Below are positions 19,701 through 27,995 of a DNA stretch of 64,000 nucleotides, piece by piece (positions within the stretch are counted from its first letter, which is position 1; each line of letters starts with the position of its first letter). Location of the stretch: positions 3,024-67,023 of the forward strand of contig CAKSPC010000005.1 in NCBI GenBank assembly GCA_934481445.1, in the 5' to 3' direction. Source of the DNA: an uncultured Oscillospiraceae bacterium (GTDB lineage: Bacteria > Bacillota > Clostridia > Oscillospirales > Ruminococcaceae). Made by a program: the position numbers and the translations under genes. The notes beneath the pieces were generated by a model. It was not told where the DNA came from. It was given only the letters and a program-made list of their open reading frames with translations, and searched no databases.

Positions 19701-21812
19701 CAGCCCGCGCCCGAAAAGCGCGACGTTACACTGACCACGACCGGAAATACGTTCACGGCGGTGATTTCTCCCGCTGACGGCGCGGAATACTGCTTCATAA
19801 AGGCGGAAGACTACAACAACCCCGACGCGCGGATATGGGGCGACAACAACACATTCACATATCTGCCGCACGGCGATTACATCGCCTATGTCCGCATGAA
19901 GGCAACGAAGCTTTACGAAGCGAGCGAATGCGCCTTAACCTATGTGTTTGCCCACGACGCGGATCTTGCGCACTTCGACAAGGTCAAAGCGACCTGCACG
20001 GAGAGAGGCACCAAGGATTATTATGAATGCAGCTGTGGCGCGCTGTTCAGAATAATCGGAGGAGATTATCAGGGAGTGACCGCGGAAGAACTCGTAATTG
20101 AGCCGACCGGTCACAGCATAGTGACAACAGGCAGCAGACCTCCCATGTGCACCGTACCCGGAAACATTGAGTATTACACCTGCGTAAAATGCAAGAAGAT
20201 ATTCTCGGACAGGGCTTGCGAAAACGAAATAACCAAGGCTGACACCGTTGTCCCCGCGGCGGGTCACACATGGTCGGATGATTACAAGTTCGACGAAAAC
20301 GGGCACTGGCATTACTGCACGGTATGCGATGAGGTCAAGGCGATAAATTCGCATAAGTCAGGCGGAGAAGCGACCGAAACAACCCCCGAAACCTGCACGG
20401 TCTGCGGATATGTTATAACTCCCGAGCTGGGACATATCCACGCGGCACATCTGACATATGTGCCTGCGGTAAAGGCGACCTGCACGGCGGATGGAAACGA
20501 AGCATATTACAAGTGCAGCTGCGGAAAGCTGTTCGCGGACGAAAACGCGGAAACCGGAATAACTCTTGCGGAAGTTACCGTGAAGGCGGCGGGTCACAAA
20601 TGGTCGGATGATTACAAGTTCGACGAAAACGGCCACTGGCATTACTGCACGGTATGCGATGAGGTCAAGGCGATAAATTCGCATAAGTCGGGCGGAGAAG
20701 CGACCGAAACAACCCCCGAAACCTGCACAGTCTGCGGATATGTTATAACTCCCGAGTTGGGACACATCCACGCGGCACATCTGACATATGTGCCTGCGGT
20801 AAAGGCGACCTGCACGGCGGACGGAAACGAAGCATATTACAAGTGCAGCTGCGGAAAGCTGTTCGCGGACGAAAACGCGGAAACCGAAATAACTCTTGCG
20901 GAAGTTACCGTAAAGGCGGCGGGTCACACATGGTCGGAGGGCTACAAGTTCGACAAGAACGGACACTGGCACATATGTGATGTATGCGGCGAAGCGGGCG
21001 AAAGCGAGGAGCATATCTCCGGCGGCGGTCCAACTTATACAAAGGCGGAATACTGCACGATATGCAGATACGAAATATCCCCGAGAAAGAGCAGCGGCGG
21101 CAGCGGCGGAGGAAGATATTCCGACGATACGAACGTTCCCGCGCTCAACGGCTCCGAAATGAACTGGCCGGATATGGCGGCGGAGATAGGAAAGCTCCCC
21201 GAGGGCTCCACCGTTAAGATAGACCTGAACGGCGAAACCAAAATACCAGAGAGCGTTATCAGGGCGATTATCGACTCCAAGGCAAAGGTTGAGGTCGTTA
21301 TCGACGGCACAAAGAGCCTTATCATCGACGGCGCAAAGATACCCGCTGCGGCGGCCGTGGATGTTTCGGCGGAGCACGGAGATACAGATACATCCTCACT
21401 GCGCGGAACTATGGGTGTTGACTTCAGGACAAAGGGAACAGGCGTTCCTGCGGACATGAAGCTGGCGTTCAGAAGAAGATTTGCGGGTCAGTTCGCGAAT
21501 ATTTACAGGGCTGATAACGGCGGACTTGTATTCGTGACCTGCGGAAAGATCGCCTCGGACGGCACCGTAACAATTTCGGGGACCGACGCCGCGGGCGAGT
21601 ATATCGCGATGATATGCGAATACAGCGACCTGCTCGGCGATATGAACAACGATGGATCGCTGAACGCGCTGGACGCTGCGGCGATACTTCGGGATATTGT
21701 AGGGACATCCGGGGGCGCAAACCCGCTCATGGCGGATTTCAACCGCGATGGGGCTGTGAATGCCCTCGACGCTGCGGCGATACTTAGGTTTATCGTCGGC
21801 ATGGCGGCGTGA
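13725..21812 (+). CDS. Giant secreted GLUG-repeat protein with C-terminal dockerin
   Basis: The ATG at 13725 follows AGGAGG; 2695 residues. Order of parts: signal peptide (hydrophobic core about residues 10-30); about 1480 residues of GLUG-type repeats (phrases such as GGICGYNSG-TIENCY) arranged in five blocks, each opening with a DW-x-EYTLIT-x-AEEF segment; an Ig-like domain (about 1525-1630); three MBG-like domains of about 85 residues (1635-1890, YNG-x-K...NAGSYTVK); Cys/His-rich repeats of 110 residues (about 2085-2450, GHTW...HWHYC-x2-C); a Ser/Gly linker; and a type I dockerin with two Ca-binding repeats (DMNNDGSLNALD and DFNRDGAVNALD). The dockerin should dock the protein to a cohesin scaffold at the cell surface or in a cellulosome-like complex. 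No catalytic domain is recognisable, so adhesion or structure is inferred. Two blocks are near-identical DNA copies. Confidence 0.88.
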   Translation: MTKTKLRSIAAGFAVIVLLAALLVVTSVGKTAGAEDAWDGVSTAEFEGSGTPEAPYEIANGKQFAHFVESVNDGNTYEGEYIVLSGDINLGGKELAPIGSESVPFKGSFDGSGNSIRNLKISTVGDNVALFRYNSGTISRLFLKNAQVSAAEGIGGICAYNSGTIEYCGIESGELHINDNGGNVGGIALFNYGTVNACFNSADIVNGAGLAGIVYSNEANGVVENCYNLGVIKATSGNASGICDSNYGAVRSCFNSGELTKSSDVINYGICANAYNLSTTEYCYNNSDVFHSTLLIGILALEGYSDPSIDYITNAELCSGTLPEGFDDTVWEAGSEGLDSSDGKFGTLTHTYPSLKNVGKAYSYESAEFNFGTADAPDWQEYTLITTAEEFIAIGNDETSWDKNYVLGDDINLAGKEFTPIGVIKNYSDITYFTGKFSGNGYSIKNAEFNGSVDGNDDCIGLFGWNNGLITDLYVENAKIIGSSIVGGICAKNCSPGTIRNCAFSGIMQGMQEVGGICGNNIGIIENCYSVGNIVSEKDSGGICGYNSTRGSIKNCYSLGKVPAGINNGSIAGQNDKVGNIKNCYYNKDVCSLGAIGSYDGTSSDNDANSVFGLTTSQFTNGNLPTGFDGSVWTAGSVDVSEPSGNFRTVTYTYPSLKNVGKAYSYESAEFNFGTAAAPDWQEYTLITMAEEFIAIGNDETSWDKNYVLGDDIDLAGKEITPIGVIKNYSDITYFTGKFSGSGHSIKNVEFNGSVDNYDDNYIGLFGWNNGLIIDLYVENAKIIGSSIVGGICANNSDSGTIRNCAFSGTLQGSHDVGGICGNNFGIIENCYSVGDIVAERYSGGICGYNGVNGSIKNCYSVGKVTAGINNGSIAGQNDKVGNIKNCYYNKDVCSLGAIGSYDGTSSDNDANSVFGLTTSQFTNGNLPTGFDGSVWTAGSVDVSEPSGNFRTVTYTYPSLIGVGKAYSVDVSQYNFRANGYDDWREYTLITTAEEFAAIGNDNTKWRESYVLGADIDMKGAELNPIGTDENDYFIGGFSGEGHTISSFKINKPDGVNVGLFGYSCGKIMNLCAAGDVVGKDNVGGLCGDSDDIAGIYNCGFVGTVTSAGGYHVGGLCGNNGNSTISNCYSIGKVSGGSDVGGLCGYSVGIIEYCYSSCTVSGESDVGGLCGEAYSYNNCYFNIDFYPHVNNVGVGITTEDICTGTVPYGFDESVWNAGSYSYEGEMYNIKLRTATYVYPSLKGIGSAHIAVETQYDYGFNGAEDWRRCTVISTADEFVAIGNDSDRWDENFVLGANIDLAGRTDVMPIGNSQGIYYKGIFSGDGHSVSNVTMELKDRTFVGIFGHNRGTIMNLSASGTIDGTSKVGGICGYNGGYGLIYNCSFSGSVSGQIFEVGGICGENSNIVENCYAIADVEALKNAGGICGISESTLGTPAINNCYFVGKVNARANVDAICGSNSGEISNCYYNTDICNVTSEKGTGLTTIQMTSGNALATMKFNNFIWLKKETDKENGVAYYPMLSEDSVPSVKYSAELDFKKTGEEEPVYGGDIEFSVKALLKFGEDVSIEDNNGIFEIRIGNEPVVIDSWILNGKAVYTADRAGETTFTLVYTSSDSEYFPDEVTATLPITIGKKALTEYDFTFTAPGYLTYNGAPKNAEVTADANLDGVGEITVEYYDESGAKVESAVNAGSYTVKISVDDGANYLGGKFEKSEWAFTVEKAKLVENDIMFTRPTDLNYSGTAKNASVTFCTWVNGAGDITLKYYDGSGREVEEAVNAGSYTVKAFVGDGENYLGGTFGGDNWAFTIEKAYISEDDFTLELPEDLTFDGSAKDVKVTPNKPDLGNYTVKFFYEDGTEVSEIVNAGRYYAVITADGNENYIGDEFTGTNFTVKFAKFEIITSDENFTWAQGGEHILPLPDSFPGDCGIISDISVNENDMDGVLVSVDYENGVLTYSTRQSEEEFVGSADIQITFQTQNYGTIRWNVNVRINERGNQPAPEKRDVTLTTTGNTFTAVISPADGAEYCFIKAEDYNNPDARIWGDNNTFTYLPHGDYIAYVRMKATKLYEASECALTYVFAHDADLAHFDKVKATCTERGTKDYYECSCGALFRIIGGDYQGVTAEELVIEPTGHSIVTTGSRPPMCTVPGNIEYYTCVKCKKIFSDRACENEITKADTVVPAAGHTWSDDYKFDENGHWHYCTVCDEVKAINSHKSGGEATETTPETCTVCGYVITPELGHIHAAHLTYVPAVKATCTADGNEAYYKCSCGKLFADENAETGITLAEVTVKAAGHKWSDDYKFDENGHWHYCTVCDEVKAINSHKSGGEATETTPETCTVCGYVITPELGHIHAAHLTYVPAVKATCTADGNEAYYKCSCGKLFADENAETEITLAEVTVKAAGHTWSEGYKFDKNGHWHICDVCGEAGESEEHISGGGPTYTKAEYCTICRYEISPRKSSGGSGGGRYSDDTNVPALNGSEMNWPDMAAEIGKLPEGSTVKIDLNGETKIPESVIRAIIDSKAKVEVVIDGTKSLIIDGAKIPAAAAVDVSAEHGDTDTSSLRGTMGVDFRTKGTGVPADMKLAFRRRFAGQFANIYRADNGGLVFVTCGKIASDGTVTISGTDAAGEYIAMICEYSDLLGDMNNDGSLNALDAAAILRDIVGTSGGANPLMADFNRDGAVNALDAAAILRFIVGMAA
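14784..16600 (+). repeat. Two near-identical tandem 0.9-kb repeats inside the giant gene
   Basis: The stretches beginning at 14784 and 15690 (offset 906 bases, 302 codons) are nearly identical, including about 270 bases at 15425-15690 and 16331-16596 with hardly any change. Reading frame is kept. A third, more diverged unit starts at 16599. Confidence 0.9.
20271..20990 (+). repeat. 330-bp repeats encoding Cys/His-rich domains
   Basis: Units begin at 20271, 20601 and 20931, each offset by exactly 330 bases (110 codons). The first two are almost identical at the DNA level; the third diverges after about 60 bases. Confidence 0.9.
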
Positions 21813-21831
21813 GCGGCATAGAATAATTTGC

Positions 21832-21857
21832 GAGGGCGTACCGAAAGGTGCGCCCTC
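21832..21857 (+). terminator. Hairpin after the giant gene
   Basis: GAGGGCGTACC-GAAA-GGTGCGCCCTC forms an 11-bp stem 20 bases after the stop, but no T-run follows. It is almost the same sequence as the true terminator at 22132-22163. Confidence 0.6.
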
Positions 21858-22127
21858 AGCTTGTCGAAAAACCTTTAAAATTTCCGCGTAGCGTATTGGT
21901 TTTCGCTTCCTTTTGACACAAAAGGAAGCGGGGGTTGTGGGGTGATCTCCCCATGGGGGAGGTGTCACGAAGTGACAGAGGGGCTGACCGACAGACCAGA
22001 GCCCCCGCCACTCGGCGCGATAGCGCCATTTTCGCGTTCAAGGCGCTAAAGGGGGTGTGGGGGGAAAACAAGAGTTTTCCCCCCACAGTTTATTGCAAAT
22101 TTTCTGCCGTTTTGACTTTTTCGACAG
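21857..22127 (+). repeat. Modular palindromic intergenic element, family 2 copy A
   Basis: 271 bp with inverted ends (TGTCGAAAAA near the left end, TTTTTCGACA at the right). Internal hairpins: GCTTCCTTTT/AAAAGGAAGC, CTCCCC/GGGGAG, GTCAC/GTGAC, GGCGC/GCGCC and GTGGGGGGAAAAC/GTTTTCCCCCCAC. The motif AAATTTCCGCGTAGCGTATT on the left and the last hairpin recur at 51173-51453. It lies between two near-identical terminator stems. I see no gene in 21813-22289. Confidence 0.85.
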
Positions 22128-22131
22128 ACTC

Positions 22132-22163
22132 GAGGGCGCACCGGAAAGGTGCGCCCTTTTTCC
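22132..22163 (+). terminator. Terminator upstream of purB
   Basis: AGGGCGCACC / GGTGCGCCCT stem with a GGAAA-type loop, then TTTTTCCTTT. Probably terminates the giant-gene transcript. Confidence 0.8.
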
Positions 22164-22198
22164 TTTGAGGATTATGCTCCCTTTGCCGAAAAAAACTC

Positions 22199-22227
22199 TT
22201 GTATATTAGCGCAAAATGTGGTACAAT
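22199..22227 (+). promoter_or_regulatory. Promoter of purB
   Basis: TTGTAT (22199) and TACAAT (22222) with a 17-base spacer, about 62 bases before the ATG. I see no purine riboswitch in the leader. Confidence 0.6.
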
Positions 22228-22289
22228 GTATAGGTAAGCCTGTAATTACGAGGGTTAATTACGGAAAAATATCATCGAGGAGTAATATT

Positions 22290-23726
22290 ATGTCAAAGAA
22301 TTACGGATCATACGAAAGCCCTTTCTGCACCCGCTACGCAAGCAAGGAGATGCAGTACATCTTCTCCGCAGATAAGAAGTTCACCACATGGAGAAAGCTC
22401 TGGGTGGCTCTTGCCCGCGGCGAAATGAAGCTCGGACTGCCCATAACACAGGAGCAGGTGGACGAGCTCGAAGCTAACATAAACAACGTAAATTACGAAG
22501 TTGCCGAAGCCCGCGAAAAGGAAGTACGCCACGACGTAATGTCCCATGTCTACGCCTACGGCCAGCAGTGCCCCAAGGCTGCGGGAATAATCCACCTCGG
22601 CGCAACATCCTGCTATGTCGGCGACAACACCGATATAATTATCATGCGCGACGCGCTCATGCTTGTAAAGAAGAAGCTCGTGAACGTCCTCGCAAACCTC
22701 GCGAAGTTCGCGGATGAATACAAGAATATGCCCTGCCTCGCATACACCCACCTCCAGCCTGCACAGCCCACCACCGTCGGCAAGCGCGCTACACTGTGGA
22801 TGAACGAGCTGCTGATGGATCTCGAGGAAGTCGAGTACCGCATCGCAAACCTCAAGCTTCTCGGACAGAAGGGCACAACAGGCACGCAGGCTTCCTTTGT
22901 GGAGCTTTTCGGCGGCGATTCCGCGAAGATAAAGGCTCTCGAGAAGTCCATCGCGGAGGAAATGGGCTTTACCGCGTGCGTTCCCGTAAGCGGTCAGACC
23001 TATTCCCGCAAGATAGACAGCCAGGTGCTTTCCACCCTCGGCGGAATTGCACAGAGCTGCTCCAAGTTTTCCAACGACCTGCGCCTGCTCCAGAATTTCG
23101 AGGAGATGGAAGAGCCGTTCGAGAAGAACCAGATAGGTTCCTCAGCAATGCCCTACAAGCGCAACCCCATGCGCAGCGAGCGTATCACATCCCTCGCAAG
23201 ATATGTGATGATAGATACCCTTAACCCCGCGTTCACCGCAGGCACGCAGTGGTTCGAGAGGACCCTCGACGACAGCGCGAACAAGCGCATTTCCGTTGCG
23301 GAGGGCTTCCTCGGCGTGGACGCAATCCTTAATATAATGATAAACATTACCGACGGCATTCAGGTTTACCCCGAGATGATAAGACAGCGCCTGATGAAGA
23401 AGCTGCCCTTTATGGCTACCGAAAACATCATGATGAGAGCTGTAGAAAACGGCGGCAACCGTCAGGAGCTGCACGAGCTGCTCCGCACTCATTCCCACGC
23501 TGCGGCAAAGCAGGTGAAGATGGGCGGCGAAAACGACCTTGTGGATCGTATCGCGGCGGATCCTGCGTTCAAGATAACCAAGGCGGAGATCGAGGCTGTT
23601 CTTGTTCCCGAAAACTATGTCGGCAGAGCGCCCGAGCAGACCGGGGAATTCCTTGCGGAGTTCATCAAGCCCGTTCTCGAGGCGAACAAGGATATGCTCG
23701 GCGAGCACGTTGAGCTCAGCGTATAA
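22290..23726 (+). CDS. purB: Adenylosuccinate lyase
   Basis: The ATG at 22290 follows GAGGAG; 478 residues. The fumarase/aspartase superfamily signature GSSAMPYKRNPMRSE, with the catalytic serine, and THLQPAQPTTVGKR, with the general-acid/base histidine region, are intact. The enzyme removes fumarate from SAICAR and from adenylosuccinate in purine synthesis. No other pur gene is adjacent; recJ follows after 25 bases, probably in the same transcript. Confidence 0.96.
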   Translation: MSKNYGSYESPFCTRYASKEMQYIFSADKKFTTWRKLWVALARGEMKLGLPITQEQVDELEANINNVNYEVAEAREKEVRHDVMSHVYAYGQQCPKAAGIIHLGATSCYVGDNTDIIIMRDALMLVKKKLVNVLANLAKFADEYKNMPCLAYTHLQPAQPTTVGKRATLWMNELLMDLEEVEYRIANLKLLGQKGTTGTQASFVELFGGDSAKIKALEKSIAEEMGFTACVPVSGQTYSRKIDSQVLSTLGGIAQSCSKFSNDLRLLQNFEEMEEPFEKNQIGSSAMPYKRNPMRSERITSLARYVMIDTLNPAFTAGTQWFERTLDDSANKRISVAEGFLGVDAILNIMINITDGIQVYPEMIRQRLMKKLPFMATENIMMRAVENGGNRQELHELLRTHSHAAAKQVKMGGENDLVDRIAADPAFKITKAEIEAVLVPENYVGRAPEQTGEFLAEFIKPVLEANKDMLGEHVELSV

Positions 23727-23751
23727 TTCACGGCAAAGGGGATAACCTGTA

Positions 23752-25770
23752 TTGAAAAAATGGACGGCGGCTCCCGCTCCGATGGGCGGGAGTGAGATAA
23801 TCGGAGGTTTCGGGGAGTTTCTCGGGGGACTTCTGCTGCGCAGGGGCGTCTGCACGATGGAAGCTGCGAAGCAGTTTTTCGCGTGCGACAGCCTTTCCGA
23901 CCCGTATCAGTTAAAGGATATGGATAAGGCGGCGGAGATCATCAGAAACGCCCTCGACGAGGATAAGAAAATAACCGTTTTCGGCGATTACGACTGTGAC
24001 GGCGTTACATCCACCGTTATGCTTTACAGCTATCTCGAAGCGATGGGTGCTGACGTTGATTTCTACATTCCCGACCGCTCCGAGGGCTACGGCATGAATA
24101 TCCCCGCGCTTACAAAAATACTGAACGGCGGCACGCAGCTTGTGATAACCGTCGACAACGGCATAAGCGCCGCGGCGGAGGCGGATTTCATCCGCGAGCA
24201 CGGCGCTGAGCTTGTAATAACCGACCACCACCAGCCCCCCGAAGGCCTGCCGGTATGCGGAGCCTGCGTCGACCCGCACAGGGCCGACGATACGTCGGAA
24301 TTTAAAGATCTCTGCGGCGCGGGAGTTGTTCTGAAGCTTCTCTGCGCGCTGGAGGACGACGAGAATTTCGTTATGGAGCAGTACGCAGACCTCGCCGCCG
24401 TGGGAACGGTGGGCGATGTTATGCCGCTGCGGGGCGAAAACAGGTACATAGTCCGCAGGGGACTTGAAAGCATACGCCAGTGCCAGAATTTGGGACTGGA
24501 GCGGCTCATACGCTCGGCGGGGATACCCCCCGAGAGCATGACTGCAACGGGGCTTGCGTATTCCGTCTGCCCGAGGATAAACGCCGCAGGACGTATGTCC
24601 GGCGCTGACAAGGCGGCAATGCTGCTTCTCGCAGACAGCGCCGAGAACGCCTCGCGGCTGTCGGAGGAGCTTGCGCAGCTCAACGACGAGCGCAAAAAGG
24701 CGGAGCAGGCCATCATGGAGGACATCTCCGCGCAGCTTTCGAACGACCCGTCGATACTCCGTCAGCGCGTTATCATCGCGGCGGGGGAAGGCTGGAATCA
24801 CGGCGTTATCGGCATCGCGGGGGCAAGGCTGATGGAGAAATACGGCAAGCCCACGATAGTAATTGCTGTCGAAAACGGCGAAGCCCGCGGCTCCGTCAGA
24901 AGTTTCGACGGATTTTCCGTGCACAGGATGCTGTCGGAATGCTCGGATATGCTCACGAAATTCGGCGGGCATCCCAAGGCGGGGGGATTCTCGCTCCCCG
25001 CGGAAAAGGTCGGAGAGTTCACGCAGAGGATATACGCCTACGCAAGGGAATTCTACCCGAAAATGCCCGTGCAGGAGGTCTGTGCGGATATGGAAGCGAC
25101 CTGCCGCGACCTTACGGAGGAAAACGTTGAGCTTCTCGGGCGGCTGGAGCCGTTCGGCGAGGGCAACAGGCAGCCGCTTTTCCTGCTGAAAGGCTGCACC
25201 GTGCGCTCCAAACGCGCGCTCAAAAACGGACTGTATACTTCATTTGAAGCGGAGAGCGGCGGTACGGTGCTGAAGGCACTGTCGTTCAGGATACCGTTCG
25301 ATAAATTCTATCCGCAGATCGGACAAAAGATAGATATGATAGCGACTGCGGAGATAAACGAATATAATGGAAAGCGGAGCGTAAACCTGAAAGTGCTCGA
25401 GGTGCGCCCGTCGGATTTTGCGGAGGACAGATTCTTCGCGGCGCAGCGCGTCTACGAGGAGATATCCCGCGGGGAGGGCTGCGACGGCAGGCTGGCCCCC
25501 CGCGTTATCCCGCAGGACAGGACGGCGCTTATGGGCATATACGATATCGTCAGAAAAAACGGCGGAATGTCTGCGGAGAACATCGCGGTGTACCTCGGCG
25601 GGGTGAATTACTGTATGCTGAGGATAACGCTGGACGCATTCGCGCAGGCGGGCATGATCCAGCTTGCCCCCGACGCGGAGCAGGCAGTGATAGTCCCCGT
25701 GAAAAACAAGGTAGACCTGTTTTCGTCGGGACTGCTCGCGGAGCTTAAACAGCAGTTCGCCGCAAAATGA
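23752..25770 (+). CDS. recJ: Single-stranded-DNA exonuclease RecJ
   Basis: 672 residues from a TTG start (protein MKKWTAAPAPMGG) with AAAGGGG about ten bases upstream; no in-frame ATG lies nearer. DHH-family motifs appear in order: FGDYDCDGVTS, VDNGIS, TDHHQPP, then the DHHA1 region EGWNHGVIGIAGARL and FGGHPKAGGFSL. RecJ degrades single-stranded DNA 5' to 3' in recombination and repair. The C-terminal extension (about residues 540-672) beyond the OB-fold is longer than in E. coli, as is common in Firmicutes. It precedes relA by 35 bases, a frequent clostridial neighbourhood. Confidence 0.94.
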   Translation: MKKWTAAPAPMGGSEIIGGFGEFLGGLLLRRGVCTMEAAKQFFACDSLSDPYQLKDMDKAAEIIRNALDEDKKITVFGDYDCDGVTSTVMLYSYLEAMGADVDFYIPDRSEGYGMNIPALTKILNGGTQLVITVDNGISAAAEADFIREHGAELVITDHHQPPEGLPVCGACVDPHRADDTSEFKDLCGAGVVLKLLCALEDDENFVMEQYADLAAVGTVGDVMPLRGENRYIVRRGLESIRQCQNLGLERLIRSAGIPPESMTATGLAYSVCPRINAAGRMSGADKAAMLLLADSAENASRLSEELAQLNDERKKAEQAIMEDISAQLSNDPSILRQRVIIAAGEGWNHGVIGIAGARLMEKYGKPTIVIAVENGEARGSVRSFDGFSVHRMLSECSDMLTKFGGHPKAGGFSLPAEKVGEFTQRIYAYAREFYPKMPVQEVCADMEATCRDLTEENVELLGRLEPFGEGNRQPLFLLKGCTVRSKRALKNGLYTSFEAESGGTVLKALSFRIPFDKFYPQIGQKIDMIATAEINEYNGKRSVNLKVLEVRPSDFAEDRFFAAQRVYEEISRGEGCDGRLAPRVIPQDRTALMGIYDIVRKNGGMSAENIAVYLGGVNYCMLRITLDAFAQAGMIQLAPDAEQAVIVPVKNKVDLFSSGLLAELKQQFAAK

Positions 25771-25805
25771 CACTGCGGTAATTATTCTGGAAGGACGGCA
25801 CGGCT

Positions 25806-27995
25806 ATGGGAATTTCCACTATCGAAGAGCTTATCGAAAAAATAAATGCAAGCGACAAGCATTTGCAGTATGACACGGATAAAATAATGCGCGCATACGA
25901 GCTGGCGGACAAGGCTCACGAGGGGCAGATGCGCTCCTCCGGCGAGAAGTACATCACGCACCCGCTGTCCGTTGCGGCTATCCTGCTGGATTACTGCATG
26001 GATACCGACACGCTCTGCGCGGCGCTGCTGCATGATGTGGTGGAGGATACCCCTGTCACGCTGGAGGAAGTCCGCAAGAAATTCGGCGACGACGTTGCGC
26101 TGATGGTGGACGGCGTTACCAAGATAGGTCTTGTCCCCCTTGTTTCAAAGGAGGAGCAGCAGGCGGAGAACATCCGTAAGATACTCATGGCGATGTCCAA
26201 GGACATCCGCGTTATCATCATAAAGCTTGCGGACAGGCTGCACAATATGCGCACGCTGTACGCCCGCCCGCCGCACAAGCAGCTCAAGACCTCGCTCGAA
26301 ACCATGAATTTCTATGCGCCCATCGCGCACCGATTAGGTATGAGCGACGTCAAGGAGGAGATGGAGGACATCGCCATCCATTACCTTGACCCTTACGGCT
26401 GCAAGGAGATAGAGCGCCTGCTAGACCTGCATAAAGAGGAGCGCGACAACTTCATCGACACCATCAAGGCGCGCATACGCGAGCGTATAAGCGATATCAA
26501 GCCCGAGCCGATAATCGAGGGCAGAGTCAAGTCCATCTACAGCATCTACAAGAAGATGTATGTAAAGAACAAGCGTTTTTCGGAAATATATGATATCTAC
26601 GCGGTGCGGGTCATCGTGCAGTCTGTGATAGAGTGCTACAACGTCCTCGGCGTTATCCACGATATGTTCAGACCCATGCCGTACCGTTTCAAGGACTACA
26701 TCGCGACTCCGAAACCGAACAGGTATCAGTCCCTGCACACAACTGTTATCGGCAGGGAGGGAATTCCGTTCGAGGTGCAGATACGCACCGTCGAGATGCA
26801 TAACACCGCGCAGTACGGTATCGCGGCGCACTGGAAATACAAGGCGGGGCTGAACGGCTCCGTTGCGGGGGAGAAGCGCTTCGACTGGGTGCGCCAGCTT
26901 CTCGAGCGGCAGCAGGAGGCGGACGACGTCGAGCAGATAGCCGACGCGATAAAGACCGACCTCGCCCCGGACGAGGTGTTCGTATTCTCGCCGAAGGGCG
27001 ACGTATTCTCGCTTCCGATAGGGTCTACCGTCATTGACTTTGCGTATGCCATCCACACGCAGGTCGGCAACAAAATGACGGGCGCAAAGGTCGGCGGCAG
27101 GATGGTCAGCTTTGATTATCAGGTCAAGACCGGCGATATCATCGAGATACTCACCAGCGGCTCGCCGAATTACGGTCCGAACAGAAACTGGCTCGAGATA
27201 GCCAAAACCACCGAGGCAAAGGGCAAGATACGTTCGTGGTTCAAGAAAGAGCGCCGCGAGGAAAATATCGAGCGCGGCAAGGAGGAGCTCGAGCGCGAGT
27301 TCAAGCGCAACGGTATCCCCGTCGAGCCGGAATTGCTTAAAGAAGCCGCGCAGCGCCAGCGCCTGGGCAGCGTGGACGATCTCTACGCCGCGATAGGCTA
27401 CGAGGGCGTGTCGCTTTCGAAGATAATAACGCGCATAAAGGAAGGCTATGCCCGCCAGCAAAAAGAGCAGCAGGCGGCGCAGGCTCCGCAGAAATCCAAC
27501 GAGGAAAACATCGAGGAAACGAACGCGCGCTCCCGCCGCAAGGGCATAATCATCGAGGGCGTGGACAACTGTCTTGTTAAATTCGCACAGTGCTGCAACC
27601 CTCTCCCCGGCGACCCGATAATCGGATTTGTAACGAGGGGCTTCGGCGTTTCGATACACAAGCAGGACTGCGTGAACGTCATCAACAACATGGAAAATCC
27701 CGAGAACAAGGACCGCTGGATAAAGGCAAGCTGGGCCGGCGTGGACGACAGCACATACCGCGCCACCATCGACCTTATAACCGAGCAGAAGTCCTCCGTC
27801 ATTGCGGACATCACCGCAGCCATCGCGGCGAACCATATTCCCATGCACGAGATGAATATGCACAGGCTTAAGAACGGCAACAATAATCTTCTTATAACCA
27901 TAGAGATAGCGGGCGTGGAGCAGCTTACGAACGTAATGTCGCGGCTGCAGAAGATATCCGGCGTTATCTCGGTGGACAGAACAGGCAAGCAGTGA
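25806..27995 (+). CDS. relA: Bifunctional (p)ppGpp synthase/hydrolase (Rel)
   Basis: 729 residues with complete domain order: HD hydrolase (HPLSVAAILLD...ALLHDVVEDT, about 45-85), synthetase (YDIYAVRVIV, then RFKDYIATPKPNRYQSLHTT, about 255-305), TGS (VFVFSPKGDVFSLPIGST, about 395), and C-terminal ACT. Both catalytic halves look intact, as expected for the single long RSH enzyme of Firmicutes. It makes and removes the stringent-response alarmone. The last base of the gene region overlaps the start of the GIY-YIG gene (GTGA). Confidence 0.96.
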   Translation: MGISTIEELIEKINASDKHLQYDTDKIMRAYELADKAHEGQMRSSGEKYITHPLSVAAILLDYCMDTDTLCAALLHDVVEDTPVTLEEVRKKFGDDVALMVDGVTKIGLVPLVSKEEQQAENIRKILMAMSKDIRVIIIKLADRLHNMRTLYARPPHKQLKTSLETMNFYAPIAHRLGMSDVKEEMEDIAIHYLDPYGCKEIERLLDLHKEERDNFIDTIKARIRERISDIKPEPIIEGRVKSIYSIYKKMYVKNKRFSEIYDIYAVRVIVQSVIECYNVLGVIHDMFRPMPYRFKDYIATPKPNRYQSLHTTVIGREGIPFEVQIRTVEMHNTAQYGIAAHWKYKAGLNGSVAGEKRFDWVRQLLERQQEADDVEQIADAIKTDLAPDEVFVFSPKGDVFSLPIGSTVIDFAYAIHTQVGNKMTGAKVGGRMVSFDYQVKTGDIIEILTSGSPNYGPNRNWLEIAKTTEAKGKIRSWFKKERREENIERGKEELEREFKRNGIPVEPELLKEAAQRQRLGSVDDLYAAIGYEGVSLSKIITRIKEGYARQQKEQQAAQAPQKSNEENIEETNARSRRKGIIIEGVDNCLVKFAQCCNPLPGDPIIGFVTRGFGVSIHKQDCVNVINNMENPENKDRWIKASWAGVDDSTYRATIDLITEQKSSVIADITAAIAANHIPMHEMNMHRLKNGNNNLLITIEIAGVEQLTNVMSRLQKISGVISVDRTGKQ

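Noticed and set aside
22228-22289. Purine riboswitch upstream of purB
   Set aside because: The leader is too short and lacks the conserved three-way junction bases.
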